From Methylibium sp965279545 (GTDB lineage: Bacteria > Pseudomonadota > Gammaproteobacteria > Burkholderiales > Burkholderiaceae_C): a DNA stretch of 64,000 nucleotides. Both the position numbers and the translations under genes were made by a program. The stretch spans positions 4,451,496 to 4,515,495 of the forward strand of contig NZ_OZ257250.1 in NCBI RefSeq assembly GCF_965279545.1, written 5' to 3'. Below, one piece after another: positions 1 to 8,293 of the stretch; within the stretch, counting starts at the first letter, position 1; each line of letters starts with the position of its first letter. The notes below the pieces were generated by a model, which saw nothing but the letters and a program-made list of their open reading frames with translations, did not search any database and had not been told where the DNA came from.

Positions 1-2
1 GC

Positions 3-833
3 GTCATCGGCGCCGGCACCATGGGCAACGGCATCGCGCAGGTGTGTGCGGTGGCGGGCCTGCCCGTCACGATGGTCGACGTGTCGGATGCGGCGCTCGC
101 CAAGGGCTTGGCCGCGCTGTCGGTCAGCCTCGACCGGCTCGTGAAGAAGGACAAGCTCGGCGCCGCCGACAAGGACGCCGCCGTGGCGCGCGTTCAGGGC
201 ACGACCGCCTACGAAGACCTGTCGGGTGCCGCCGTGGTGATCGAAGCCGCGACCGAGAACCTGGACCTGAAGCTGCGCATCCTGCGGCAGATCGACGCCA
301 TCGTCACGCCCGAGACGGTGATCGCGACCAACACCTCGTCGATTTCGATCACGCAGCTGGCCGCGGTGGTGTCGCGGCCGGAGCGCTTCATCGGCATGCA
401 CTTCTTCAACCCGGTGCCGCTGATGGCGCTGGTGGAGATCATCCGCGGGCTGCAGACCAGCGACGCGACGCTGGCGCTGGTGCAGTCGCTGTGCCGCGAC
501 ATCGGCAAGCAGCCGATCGCGGTCCGCAACAGCCCGGGCTTCGCCGTCAACCGCATCCTGTGCCCGATGATCAACGAGGCGATCTTCGTCCTGCAGGAAG
601 GGCTGGCGAGCGCCGAGGACATCGACACCGGCATGCAGCTCGGCTGCAACCAGCCGATCGGGCCGCTCGCGCTGGCCGATCTGGTCGGGCTCGACACCTT
701 GCTCGCGGTCATGCAGGTGTTCTACGACGGCTTCAACGATCCCAAGTACCGGCCCGCGCCGCTGCTGAAGGAGATGGTCGCCGCGGGCCGCCTGGGCCGC
801 AAGAGCGGCCGCGGCTTCCACGTCTACGGCTGA
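3..833 (+). CDS. 3-hydroxyacyl-CoA dehydrogenase (3-hydroxybutyryl-CoA dehydrogenase type), 5' end outside window
   Basis: The reading frame is already open at the left edge, where it encodes the NAD-binding turn VIGAGTMGNG; the in-frame ATG at 21 falls inside this GxGxxG motif, so the true start lies upstream of the window. About 276 residues are visible, close to a full ~285-residue enzyme. The Rossmann domain is followed by GMHFFNPVPLM, which carries the catalytic His, and by RNSPGFAVNR, which opens the C-terminal helical domain. Known role of the family: NAD(P)-dependent oxidation of 3-hydroxyacyl-CoA to 3-oxoacyl-CoA in beta-oxidation or butyrate/PHB metabolism, in the cytoplasm. The next gene, acuI, begins 10 bp downstream, so the two are probably co-transcribed. 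The exact acyl-chain specificity cannot be read from the sequence. Confidence 0.93.
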   Translation, partial: VIGAGTMGNGIAQVCAVAGLPVTMVDVSDAALAKGLAALSVSLDRLVKKDKLGAADKDAAVARVQGTTAYEDLSGAAVVIEAATENLDLKLRILRQIDAIVTPETVIATNTSSISITQLAAVVSRPERFIGMHFFNPVPLMALVEIIRGLQTSDATLALVQSLCRDIGKQPIAVRNSPGFAVNRILCPMINEAIFVLQEGLASAEDIDTGMQLGCNQPIGPLALADLVGLDTLLAVMQVFYDGFNDPKYRPAPLLKEMVAAGRLGRKSGRGFHVYG

Positions 834-843
834 GGCAGCCGCC

Positions 844-1827
844 ATGTTCCGCGCCCTGATGCTGACGCAGGTCGACCGGCGCACCCACGCCGAGCTGGTG
901 GCGCTGGACGAGTCGCAGCTGCCGCCCGGCGAGGTCACGGTCCGCGTCGAATACTCCAGCCTGAACTTCAAGGACGCGCTCGCGATCACCGGGCGCGGCG
1001 CGATCGTCCAGCGCTGGCCGCTGGTGCCGGGCATCGACCTGGCGGGCGTGGTCGAGCACAGCAGCGACCCGGCCTGGCAGCCGGGCGAGCGGGTCGTCGT
1101 CAACGGCTGGGGCCTGGGCGAGACCGCATGGGGCGGGCTGGCGCAGAAGGCCCGTCTGGCGCCGGAAGGCCTGCTGCGGCTGCCGCAGGCCTTCACGACG
1201 CGCGAGGCGATGGCGATCGCGACGGCCGGCTACACCGCGGCGCTGTGCGTCATCGCGCTGCAGCGCCACGGGCTCGAGCCGGGCACCGACGAGGTGCTGG
1301 TCACGGGCGCGGCGGGCGGCGTGGGCTCGGTGGCGGTGGCGCTGCTGGCCGGGCTGGGCTTTCGTGTCGTTGCCTCGACGGGGCGGCCGGCGGAGGCAGA
1401 GTACCTGCGCTTCCTCGGCGCCGCGGCGATCCTCGACCGGGCGGAACTCTCGGCGCCCGGCAAGCCGCTGCAGAGCGAGCGCTGGGCCGGTGTGGTCGAC
1501 ACGGTGGGCAGCCACACGCTGGTCAATGCCTGCGCGCAGACGCAGTGGCACGGCGCGGTGACCGCCTGCGGCCTGGCCCAGGGCGGCGACCTGCCGGGCA
1601 CGGTGATGCCCTTCATCCTGCGCGGCATCACGCTGTACGGCATCAACTGCATGCGGGTCGACGAGGCCACGCGGGCCCTCGCCTGGGAGCTGCTGGCGCA
1701 GCATGTGCGCAGCGACCAGCTGGCGCAGATGACGCAGGAGATCGGGCTGTCCGAGGTGATCGCGCATTCGACCGCGCTGCTCGACGGCAAGGTGCGCGGG
1801 CGCACCGTGGTCGACGTCAATCGCTGA
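844..1827 (+). CDS. acuI: AcuI-type acrylyl-CoA reductase (MDR superfamily, YhdH/YhfP family)
   Basis: 327 residues, normal for the family. The N-terminal GroES-like domain contains SSLNFKDALAITG and PGIDLAGVV, and the nucleotide-binding motif TGAAGGVGSVAV follows at about residue 158. This is the zinc-free MDR branch that includes AcuI, which reduces acryloyl-CoA to propionyl-CoA with NADPH and detoxifies acrylate from DMSP or 3-hydroxypropionate breakdown. The ATG at 844 lies 10 bp after the upstream dehydrogenase stop, so co-transcription is likely. The stop codon overlaps by 11 bp the convergent AraC-family gene. Assignment to AcuI rather than a general quinone-oxidoreductase-like enzyme rests on family resemblance and on the acyl-CoA neighbourhood (hydroxyacyl-CoA dehydrogenase and IcmF). 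Confidence 0.85.
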   Translation: MFRALMLTQVDRRTHAELVALDESQLPPGEVTVRVEYSSLNFKDALAITGRGAIVQRWPLVPGIDLAGVVEHSSDPAWQPGERVVVNGWGLGETAWGGLAQKARLAPEGLLRLPQAFTTREAMAIATAGYTAALCVIALQRHGLEPGTDEVLVTGAAGGVGSVAVALLAGLGFRVVASTGRPAEAEYLRFLGAAAILDRAELSAPGKPLQSERWAGVVDTVGSHTLVNACAQTQWHGAVTACGLAQGGDLPGTVMPFILRGITLYGINCMRVDEATRALAWELLAQHVRSDQLAQMTQEIGLSEVIAHSTALLDGKVRGRTVVDVNR

Positions 1828-2908
1828 GCCGCGGTGTCGGGGCGCCCGACCCGGCCGGGCGCGCCGCGGGTCGCCGCGCCGGGGGCTGCCCTGCTGCCTG
1901 CAGGCCGCTGCGCAGCGCGCGGTACTCGCCCGGCTGCGAGCCGCTCCACTTCTTGAACGCTCGGTGGAAGGCGCTCGGCTCCTGGAAGCCCAGCAGCGTG
2001 GCGATCTCGGCGATGCCGAGCCGGCTGTGGCACAGGTGGTGGATCGCCGCGTCGCGCCGCAGGTCGTCCTTCACGCGCTGGTAGGTGCCGCCCTCGGCCT
2101 CGAGCCGGCGCCGCAGCGTCGACGGCGCGACGCGGAACTCGCCGGCCAGGTCGTCCAGCGTCGGCCAGTCGGCGTTGCCGCCGAGACAGCGGCGCAGACG
2201 GCGACGCACGCGTGCCGTCCAGCTGTCGGTGCTCTTGTACTTCAGGAACACCGACTGCGGCGCAGAGCGCAGGAAGCTCTTCAGGCTGGTCTCGGTCTGG
2301 ATGACCGGCGCCTCCAGCAGCGCCGCGTCGAAGCGCACGGCGGTGCGTTCGGCACCGAAGGCCAGGTCCTCGCCGTACATCACGCGGTACTCGCGCGCCT
2401 CCTCGGGTTGCGCATGGCCGAAGGCGATGTGCGACAGCCGGATGCGCCGCCCGATCAGCCAGCACATCAGGCCGTGCACCATCACCAGGTAGGTCTCCTC
2501 GGCGAAGCGGCGGTCGGCCGGGTCGGCGATGCGGTTGTGCAGCGTGATCACGGCCTGGCCACCGTCGTCGGTGAGCTCGCCGTGCAGCTCGTCGAGGAAG
2601 ATCGCGAAGCTGCGCAGGCACTGCCGCAAGGCCCGGCCGAGCGTGCCGCAGTGCAGCACCGCATGGCACATCAGCGCGAAGCTGCCCACTTTCATGCGGC
2701 GGGCGTCGAGGCCGAAGAACTCGTCGTCGAGCTGCCGGGCCACCGCGAGCCACAATGCCGCGAAGGCCCGGGCCGGCACGCGCGCCTGGCGGTGCGCCAG
2801 CATCTCGGCCGGGATGCCGGCCACCCGCAGCACCGCAGGCAGCGCATCGGGTGAGAGATGCGCCAGCGCAGCGCGCACGAAGTAGATCGAGACGGTGTCC
2901 TTGTCCAT
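1817..2908 (-). CDS. AraC-family transcriptional regulator with arabinose-binding-like N-terminal domain
   Basis: 363 residues when started at the ATG at 2908; the open frame continues upstream but that extension is arginine-rich and unlike a real N-terminus. Residues ~20-210 resemble the Arabinose_bd (PF12625) sensor domain of OruR/ArgR-like AraC proteins. Residues ~240-340 are the double helix-turn-helix domain, with LDDLAGEFRVAPSTLRRRL as the first and IAEIATLLGFQEPSAFHRAF as the second helix-turn-helix. It is divergent from icmF (159 bp between start codons) and convergent with acuI, so it may control either acyl-CoA gene group. The ligand is unknown. The C-terminal tail of ~35 residues is rich in Ala, Pro and Arg and probably disordered. 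Confidence 0.88.
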   Translation of the reverse strand: MDKDTVSIYFVRAALAHLSPDALPAVLRVAGIPAEMLAHRQARVPARAFAALWLAVARQLDDEFFGLDARRMKVGSFALMCHAVLHCGTLGRALRQCLRSFAIFLDELHGELTDDGGQAVITLHNRIADPADRRFAEETYLVMVHGLMCWLIGRRIRLSHIAFGHAQPEEAREYRVMYGEDLAFGAERTAVRFDAALLEAPVIQTETSLKSFLRSAPQSVFLKYKSTDSWTARVRRRLRRCLGGNADWPTLDDLAGEFRVAPSTLRRRLEAEGGTYQRVKDDLRRDAAIHHLCHSRLGIAEIATLLGFQEPSAFHRAFKKWSGSQPGEYRALRSGLQAAGQPPARRPAARPAGSGAPTPRLSD

Positions 2909-3066
2909 CGGCAGCCGGCAGTGTAGTGAGCGGCTGCCGCGGGTGGCAAAAACGCGCGCCGCGCTTGAACGCTCGGGGCATGTCGCCGGGCGGCCGCTGC
3001 GCCGAAAATCAACGACCGACCGAAGCCCGCGGACGACCGCCGGGCGCCACGGCAAGGAGACCCACG

Positions 3067-6000
3067 ATGACCGACCTGTCCGCCGAGTTCAAGGCCCTGG
3101 CCGAGTACCGCCCGGTGAACCGGGTGCGTTTCGTGACCGCCGCGAGCCTGTTCGACGGCCACGACGCCGCGATCAACATCATGCGGCGCATCCTGATGGG
3201 CATGGGCGCCGAGGTCATCCACCTGGGCCACAACCGCTCGGTCGACGAGGTGGTGACCGCGGCGCTGCAGGAAGACGCCCAGGGCATCGCGATCAGCTCC
3301 TACCAGGGCGGCCACGTCGAGTACTTCAAGTACATGGTCGAGCTGCTGAAGGCGCGCGGCGGCGAGCACATCCAGGTGTTCGGCGGCGGCGGCGGCGTCA
3401 TCGTGCCGGCCGAGATCCGCGACCTGGCCGACAGCGGCGTGCGCATCTTCAGCCCCGAGGACGGCCAGCGCATGGGGCTGCAGGGGATGATCGGCGAGAT
3501 GGTGATGCGCTGCGACCGCGACCTGTCGCCGCATGCGCCGACGGCGCTGGACGCGCTCACGGGCCATGGCGAGGCCGCCTGGCGCGCGCTGGCCCAGCTG
3601 ATCACTGCGCTGGAGAACGGCCGGGTCGATCCGTCGCTGGTGCAGGCGCTGCACGCGCGGGCCCAGGAGCGCCACGTGCCGGTGCTCGGCATCACCGGCA
3701 CCGGCGGCGCCGGCAAGTCCAGCCTCACCGACGAGCTGATCCGCCGCCTGCGGCTGGACCAGGACGACGCGCTGCGCGTCGCCGTGATCTCCATCGACCC
3801 GTCGCGCCGCAAGAGCGGCGGCGCGCTGCTGGGCGACCGCATCCGCATGAACGCGATCGGGCCGTGGAGCCGGGGGCCGCGATTGCCCGCCGGGCCGCCC
3901 CAAGGGCAATCAGCCCCCTCGGGGGGCAGCGCAGCCCCGACAGGGGCAAGCGTGGGGGCTCAAAGAGTCTTCATGCGCAGCCTCGCCACGCGCGACACCG
4001 GCAGCGAGATCAGCGCCGCGCTGCCCGAGGTGCTGGCCGCGGCCAAGGTGGCCGGCTTCGACCTGGTGATCGTCGAGACCTCCGGCATCGGCCAGGGCGA
4101 CGCGGCGATCGTGCCGCTGGTCGACGTGCCGATGTACGTGATGACGCCGGAGTACGGTGCCGCCAGCCAGCTCGAAAAGATCGACATGCTCGACTTCGCC
4201 GAGTTCGTGGCGATCAACAAGTTCGACCGCAAGGGTGCGCCCGACGCGCTGCGCGACGTGGCCAAGCAGGTGCAGCGCAACCAGGAGGCGTGGAGGCAGC
4301 GGCCCGAGGAGATGTCGGTGTTCGGCACCATGGCCAGCCGCTTCAACGACGACGGCGTGACCGCGCTCTACCAGGCCCTGAAGGCACGGCTCGCCGGCCT
4401 GGGCCTGCCGGTGCGCGAGGGGCGGCTGCCGGCCGTGGCCACGCGCCACAGCACGCACCAGACGCCCATCGTGCCGGGCGCGCGGGTGCGCTACCTGGCC
4501 GAGATTGCCGACACGGTGCGCGGCTACAAGCGGCATGCCCGCGAGCAGGCGCGCCTCGCGCGCGAGATCCAGCAGCTGCGCGCGAGCTCGCGCATGCTGC
4601 ACGAGGCCATTCCCGACAAGCACAAGGCGCGCGACGCGCTCGAGGAGCAGGCTGTGCTCCGCGAGGCGCGGCAGGACCCGCGCGCACGCAAGCTGCTCGC
4701 GATGTGGCCGGACCTGCAGAAGGCCTACGCCGGCGACGAGTACGTGGTGAAGATCCGGGGCAAGGAGATCCGCACCGCGCTCACCCACACCACGCTGTCG
4801 GGCAGCAAGATCCGCAAGGTGGCGCTGCCGCGCTACGAGGACCACGGCGAGATCCTGCAGTGGCTGATGCTCGACAACGTGCCGGGCAGCTTTCCGTACA
4901 GCGCCGGCACCTTCGCCTTCAAGCGCGAAGGCGAGGACCCGACCCGCATGTTCGCCGGCGAGGGCGACGCCTTCCGCACCAACCGGCGCTTCAAGCTGGT
5001 GAGCGAAGGCATGCCGGCCAAGCGGCTGTCGACCGCGTTCGACTCGGTCACGCTGTACGGGCACGACCCCGACCTGCGGCCCGACATCTATGGCAAGGTC
5101 GGCAACTCCGGCGTCAGCATCGCGACGCTCGACGACCTGAAGGTGCTGTACTCGGGCTTCGACCTCACCCACCCCAGCACCTCGGTGAGCATGACGATCA
5201 ACGGCCCGGCGCCGGCCATCCTGGCGATGTTCATGAACACCGCCATCGACCAGAACCTGGAGAAGTTCAGGTGCGAGAACGGCCGCGAGCCGACCGACAC
5301 CGAGGCCGCGAAGATCCGCGAATGGGCGCTGGCCAACGTGCGCGGCACGGTGCAGGCCGACATCCTGAAGGAAGACCAGGGCCAGAACACCTGCATCTTC
5401 AGCACCGAGTTCAGCCTGAAGGTGATGGGGGACATCGCCGAGTACTTCGTGCACCACGACGTGCGCAACTTCTACTCGGTGAGCATCAGCGGTTATCACA
5501 TCGCCGAGGCGGGGGCCAACCCGATCAGCCAGCTCGCGTTCACGCTCTCCAACGGCTTCACCTTCGTGGAGGCCTACCTGGCGCGCGGCATGCACATCGA
5601 CGACTTCGCGCCGAACCTCTCCTTCTTCTTCAGCAACGGCATGGACCCGGAGTACACCGTGATGGGCCGCGTGGCGCGCCGCATCTGGGCGGTGGCGATG
5701 CGCGACCGCTACGGCGCCAACGAGCGCAGCCAGAAGCTGAAGTACCACGTGCAGACCAGCGGCCGCAGCCTGCACGCGCAGGAGATCGCCTTCAACGACA
5801 TCCGCACCACGCTGCAGGCGCTGATCGCGATCTACGACAACTGCAACTCGCTGCACACCAACGCCTACGACGAGGCGATCACCACGCCCACCGAGGAGAG
5901 CGTGCGCCGCGCGATGGCGATCCAGCTCGTCATCAACCGCGAGTGGGGCCTGGCGAAGAACGAGAACCCCAACCAGGGTGCCTTCATCATCGACGAGCTG

Positions 6001-6441
6001 ACCGAGCTGGTGGAGGAGGCGGTGCTGGCGGAGTTCGAGAAGCTCTCCGAGCGCGGCGGCGTGCTCGGCGCGATGGAGACCGGCTACCAGCGCGGCAAGA
6101 TCCAGGAAGAGAGCATGCACTACGAGATGCTCAAGCACACCGGCGAGTTGCCCGTAGTCGGCGTCAACACCTTCCGCAACCCGCACGGCGACCCGGTGCC
6201 CGGCCACATCGAGCTGGCGCGCTCCACCGACGAGGAGAAGCAGTCGCAGCTGCAGCGCCTGCACGAGTTCCGCCGCACCCATGCCGACGCGGCGCCGGCG
6301 ATGCTGGCGCGGCTGCAGCAGACCGTGATCGACAACGGCAACGTCTTCGAGGTGCTGATGGATGCGGTGCGGGTGTGTTCTTTGGGGCAGATCACCACGG
6401 CGCTGTTCGAGGTGGGTGGGCAGTACCGGCGCAGCATGTAG
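3067..6441 (+). CDS. icmF: Fused isobutyryl-CoA mutase IcmF (B12-binding, MeaB-like GTPase and mutase domains)
   Basis: 1124 residues; start chosen at ATG 3067, with AAGGAGA seven bases upstream. Order of domains: N-terminal cobalamin-binding domain with the DGHDA motif at about residue 30 (adenosylcobalamin lower-ligand His); MeaB-type G-domain with P-loop TGTGGAGKSS near residues 208-217, the DPSRRKSGGALLGDR switch segment and ETSGIGQGD; then the acyl-CoA mutase barrel (from ~residue 560, including SVSISGYHIAEAGANP). IcmF interconverts isobutyryl-CoA and n-butyryl-CoA with its own GTPase chaperone fused in. Odd feature: between RMNAI and VFMRSLATR lie roughly 31 extra Pro/Gly/Ser-rich residues (about 269-299) encoded by a palindromic repeat at ~3871-3963; the reading frame is kept. 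Neighbouring AcuI and the hydroxyacyl-CoA dehydrogenase fit butyryl/propionyl-CoA metabolism. Confidence 0.95.
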   Translation: MTDLSAEFKALAEYRPVNRVRFVTAASLFDGHDAAINIMRRILMGMGAEVIHLGHNRSVDEVVTAALQEDAQGIAISSYQGGHVEYFKYMVELLKARGGEHIQVFGGGGGVIVPAEIRDLADSGVRIFSPEDGQRMGLQGMIGEMVMRCDRDLSPHAPTALDALTGHGEAAWRALAQLITALENGRVDPSLVQALHARAQERHVPVLGITGTGGAGKSSLTDELIRRLRLDQDDALRVAVISIDPSRRKSGGALLGDRIRMNAIGPWSRGPRLPAGPPQGQSAPSGGSAAPTGASVGAQRVFMRSLATRDTGSEISAALPEVLAAAKVAGFDLVIVETSGIGQGDAAIVPLVDVPMYVMTPEYGAASQLEKIDMLDFAEFVAINKFDRKGAPDALRDVAKQVQRNQEAWRQRPEEMSVFGTMASRFNDDGVTALYQALKARLAGLGLPVREGRLPAVATRHSTHQTPIVPGARVRYLAEIADTVRGYKRHAREQARLAREIQQLRASSRMLHEAIPDKHKARDALEEQAVLREARQDPRARKLLAMWPDLQKAYAGDEYVVKIRGKEIRTALTHTTLSGSKIRKVALPRYEDHGEILQWLMLDNVPGSFPYSAGTFAFKREGEDPTRMFAGEGDAFRTNRRFKLVSEGMPAKRLSTAFDSVTLYGHDPDLRPDIYGKVGNSGVSIATLDDLKVLYSGFDLTHPSTSVSMTINGPAPAILAMFMNTAIDQNLEKFRCENGREPTDTEAAKIREWALANVRGTVQADILKEDQGQNTCIFSTEFSLKVMGDIAEYFVHHDVRNFYSVSISGYHIAEAGANPISQLAFTLSNGFTFVEAYLARGMHIDDFAPNLSFFFSNGMDPEYTVMGRVARRIWAVAMRDRYGANERSQKLKYHVQTSGRSLHAQEIAFNDIRTTLQALIAIYDNCNSLHTNAYDEAITTPTEESVRRAMAIQLVINREWGLAKNENPNQGAFIIDELTELVEEAVLAEFEKLSERGGVLGAMETGYQRGKIQEESMHYEMLKHTGELPVVGVNTFRNPHGDPVPGHIELARSTDEEKQSQLQRLHEFRRTHADAAPAMLARLQQTVIDNGNVFEVLMDAVRVCSLGQITTALFEVGGQYRRSM
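3871..3963 (+). repeat. Palindromic intergenic-type repeat inserted in frame in icmF
   Basis: This ~93-bp segment differs from the flanking coding DNA and consists of nested inverted repeats. GATTGCCC at 3881-3888 pairs with GGGCAATC at 3904-3911. A C-run/G-run stem (GCCCCC TC GGGGGG) follows from 3913, and then GCCCC-GACA-GGGGC. From memory, similar sequence (gcaatcagccccctcggggggcagc) occurs as an intergenic repeat in Burkholderiales genomes; I cannot search to confirm. It is translated here as low-complexity residues. Boundaries are approximate because the ends of the family are not defined by a second copy in this window. Confidence 0.7.
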
Positions 6442-6834
6442 GGCGCCGCCTGGCCCCTGGCGCGCTGCGCTGTGTGCGCGGACCGAGCGGCGGCGGCCAA
6501 GCTGCCGGGTGGGCGGCTTCGTTCATGCCCGGCCGCTTGTATCGCGGCCGGGCGTTCAGCAGCCGAGAGGCGCCTTCCGGCGCCTCTCGCGCGGCTTCAC
6601 TCCCCCGGGTCGGCCTCGCGGCCGACCCCTCCTCCTCTACCTCACTGCGCCGCCCACCCGACAGCCTGGCCGCCGCGCACCGGGGTCGCGCGAGCCGGAT
6701 GTCTGGAGTCATTCGCGGCGGTGCTCGAGCTGGGTCGGGGGCCGTGTGGAGTGAAGTAAAGGGGGAGGGCCGGGTCGAAGGCCCGGGCCGGAGGACATGA
6801 ACGCAATACGGCCCCCGATCCAGCGCCCGCCACA
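6442..6834. other. 393-bp gene-free interval with three perfect hairpins
   Basis: No convincing gene lies between icmF and the cobalamin-binding protein gene; open frames here overlap each other on both strands and show no family resemblance. The interval holds three consecutive perfect stem-loops: 6527-6553 (10-bp stem, 7-nt loop), 6564-6589 (11-bp stem, TTCC loop) and 6607-6628 (9-bp stem, TCGC loop). None is followed by a T-run on the plus strand, so a standard intrinsic terminator is not evident, although the second is a plausible factor-assisted terminator for icmF. I looked for a cobalamin riboswitch because both flanking genes relate to B12, and found no B12-box-like element. Confidence 0.6.
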
Positions 6835-7689
6835 ATGAATGCCATGTCTGCAGCGCACTTCCCCGAACGCATCGTCTGCCTGACCGAGGAGCCGACCGAG
6901 GTGCTCTACGCGCTGGGCGAAGAACACCGCATCGTCGGCATCTCCGGCTTCACGGTGCGGCCGCCGCGCGCACGCCAGGAGAAGCCCAAGGTCTCGGCCT
7001 TCACGAGCGCGAAGCTCGAGCCGATCATGGCGCTGAAGCCCGACCTGGCGATCGGCTTCTCCGACATCCAGGCCGACATCGCCCGCGAGCTGATCCGGCG
7101 CGGCGTGGAGGTGTGGATCAGCAACCACCGCTCGGTCGACGGCATCCTGGGCTATGTGCGGCGGCTCGGCGCGATGGTCGGCGCGGTGGGCCGGGCCGAC
7201 GCGTACGCCGACGAACTGTCGCAACGCGTCGAGCGCGTGCGACAAGCCGCTGCGGCACTGCCATGCCGCCCGCGCGTCTACTTCGAGGAATGGGACGAGC
7301 CGCAGATCAGCTGCATCCGCTGGGTCAGCGAACTGGTCGGCATTGCCGGCGGCGACGACATCTTCCCCGAGCGCGCCATGGCCCCCCTCGCGCGCGACCG
7401 CATCCTCGCGACGCCCGGCGAGGTGATCTCGCGCGCGCCCGACATCGTCATCGGCTCGTGGTGCGGCAAGAAGTTCCGGCCCGAGAAGGTGGCGGCGCGG
7501 CCCGGCTGGGACCAGGTGCCCGCGGTGCGCGACGGCGAACTGCACGAGATCAAGTCGCCGCTGATCCTGCAGCCGGGCCCCGCGGCACTGACCGACGGGC
7601 TGGACGCGCTGCACGCCCTCATCGCGCGGTGGGCGAGGGCCGCTGCTGCTCGGTCGTCCCGCTGCAGGCAGACGAGGTCTGCTCCGTGA
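6835..7689 (+). CDS. Cobalamin-binding BtuF-like protein without signal peptide
   Basis: 284 residues (281 if translation starts at the second ATG, 6844). The fold is the Peripla_BP_2 type of vitamin B12/iron-siderophore binding proteins: RIVCLTEEPTEVLYALG at the start, MALKPDLAIGFSDIQADIA, and a central long helix. Unlike true periplasmic BtuF there is no signal peptide; the protein begins directly with the first beta strand, so it is probably cytoplasmic or the export signal is lost. The next genes contain no BtuC/BtuD transporter components. It follows icmF, a B12-dependent enzyme, by ~390 bp, which suggests cobalamin handling, but the ligand is inferred from family and position only. The C-terminal ~20 residues are Arg/Ala/Ser-rich and may be non-native read-through. 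Confidence 0.75.
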   Translation: MNAMSAAHFPERIVCLTEEPTEVLYALGEEHRIVGISGFTVRPPRARQEKPKVSAFTSAKLEPIMALKPDLAIGFSDIQADIARELIRRGVEVWISNHRSVDGILGYVRRLGAMVGAVGRADAYADELSQRVERVRQAAAALPCRPRVYFEEWDEPQISCIRWVSELVGIAGGDDIFPERAMAPLARDRILATPGEVISRAPDIVIGSWCGKKFRPEKVAARPGWDQVPAVRDGELHEIKSPLILQPGPAALTDGLDALHALIARWARAAAARSSRCRQTRSAP

Positions 7690-7805
7690 GACGGAGCAAC
7701 GGACTGCTCATGCCAAGTCGCGTTCGCCCGGATCAAATCAGGCAGCGCTCTTCGGCTCGTTGCGGTCATCGGTGTCTTGTTCAGGGCACTGACTGCCAAG
7801 CTTCG

Positions 7806-7830
7806 ATCTGATGCGTTTGATCCCGTATCA
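7806..7830 (-). repeat. Short 3'-flank repeat shared with 60431-60458
   Basis: Reading leftward from the stop codon of the small gene that ends at 7828, the sequence runs TGATACGG, then ATCAAACGCATCAGATCG. The same order (TGATACGG, then ATCGAACGCATCGGATTG) follows the stop of the anti-sigma factor gene at 60456, where it forms a full hairpin. Here five to six bases are missing and the stem is degraded. It is probably a dispersed terminator-like repeat; with only two copies visible, the family cannot be defined. Confidence 0.4.
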
Positions 7831-8142
7831 GTCCGTTGAACTGCGGCTGATCGGTGCGCGCCGAGGGCGCAACGGGGGCGCTTCCACGATCACGATGGAG
7901 CCCGCTTCGAGGTGGTCTTCGAACTGCTGAACGCTCAGGACCGCAGCCCGCTCCTCTCCGCCCTCGGTCCATGACAGGCTCACGAATCCCTCATGCGCCT
8001 GCGCGGTGCACCACCCCAAGGGGATGCGCGAAGGCGGCCCTTGTGCTCCTTCGTAGGTCACGCGGCCCTGTACGAGTGCATCGAACGACAACATAGACGC
8101 CTCCAGGGGCTGGTTGATGCGGTGCAGCAAACTGTATTCCAT
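7828..8142 (-). CDS. Small hypothetical protein, 104 aa
   Basis: I do not recognise a family. Start chosen at the ATG at 8142, which has GGAG six bases upstream; a TTG 33 bp further upstream (8175) would add 11 residues. The sequence is moderately charged with no signal peptide or membrane segment. It reads as a mostly beta protein (SFDALVQGRVTYEG, EGFVSLSWTEGGEERAAV, FEDHLEAGSIVIVEAPP). The codon composition is less extreme than in its neighbours. The gene is divergent from the sensor kinase at 8294 and convergent with the cobalamin-binding protein gene. The C-terminus is Arg/Pro-rich and likely flexible. It could be an orphan or a lineage-restricted gene; support is the ribosome-binding site and an intact frame. 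Confidence 0.55.
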   Translation of the reverse strand: MEYSLLHRINQPLEASMLSFDALVQGRVTYEGAQGPPSRIPLGWCTAQAHEGFVSLSWTEGGEERAAVLSVQQFEDHLEAGSIVIVEAPPLRPRRAPISRSSTD

Positions 8143-8293
8143 GCGGCGCTCCGAGCCGGTGATGTGAAACGACAACCACCGTGCTTTTGACCCTGACTGT
8201 GACTAGGGGGCTCGCGCGTCGCGGGGCACGTGCTAGCGTGTGCATTGCTGCTCCAGCTGATATCCGGCGACTGCCTCGTCGATACATGCCACG

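Noticed and set aside
6442..6834. Cobalamin riboswitch between icmF and the cobalamin-binding protein gene
   Set aside because: The region is organised as three simple hairpins and lacks the conserved core sequences.
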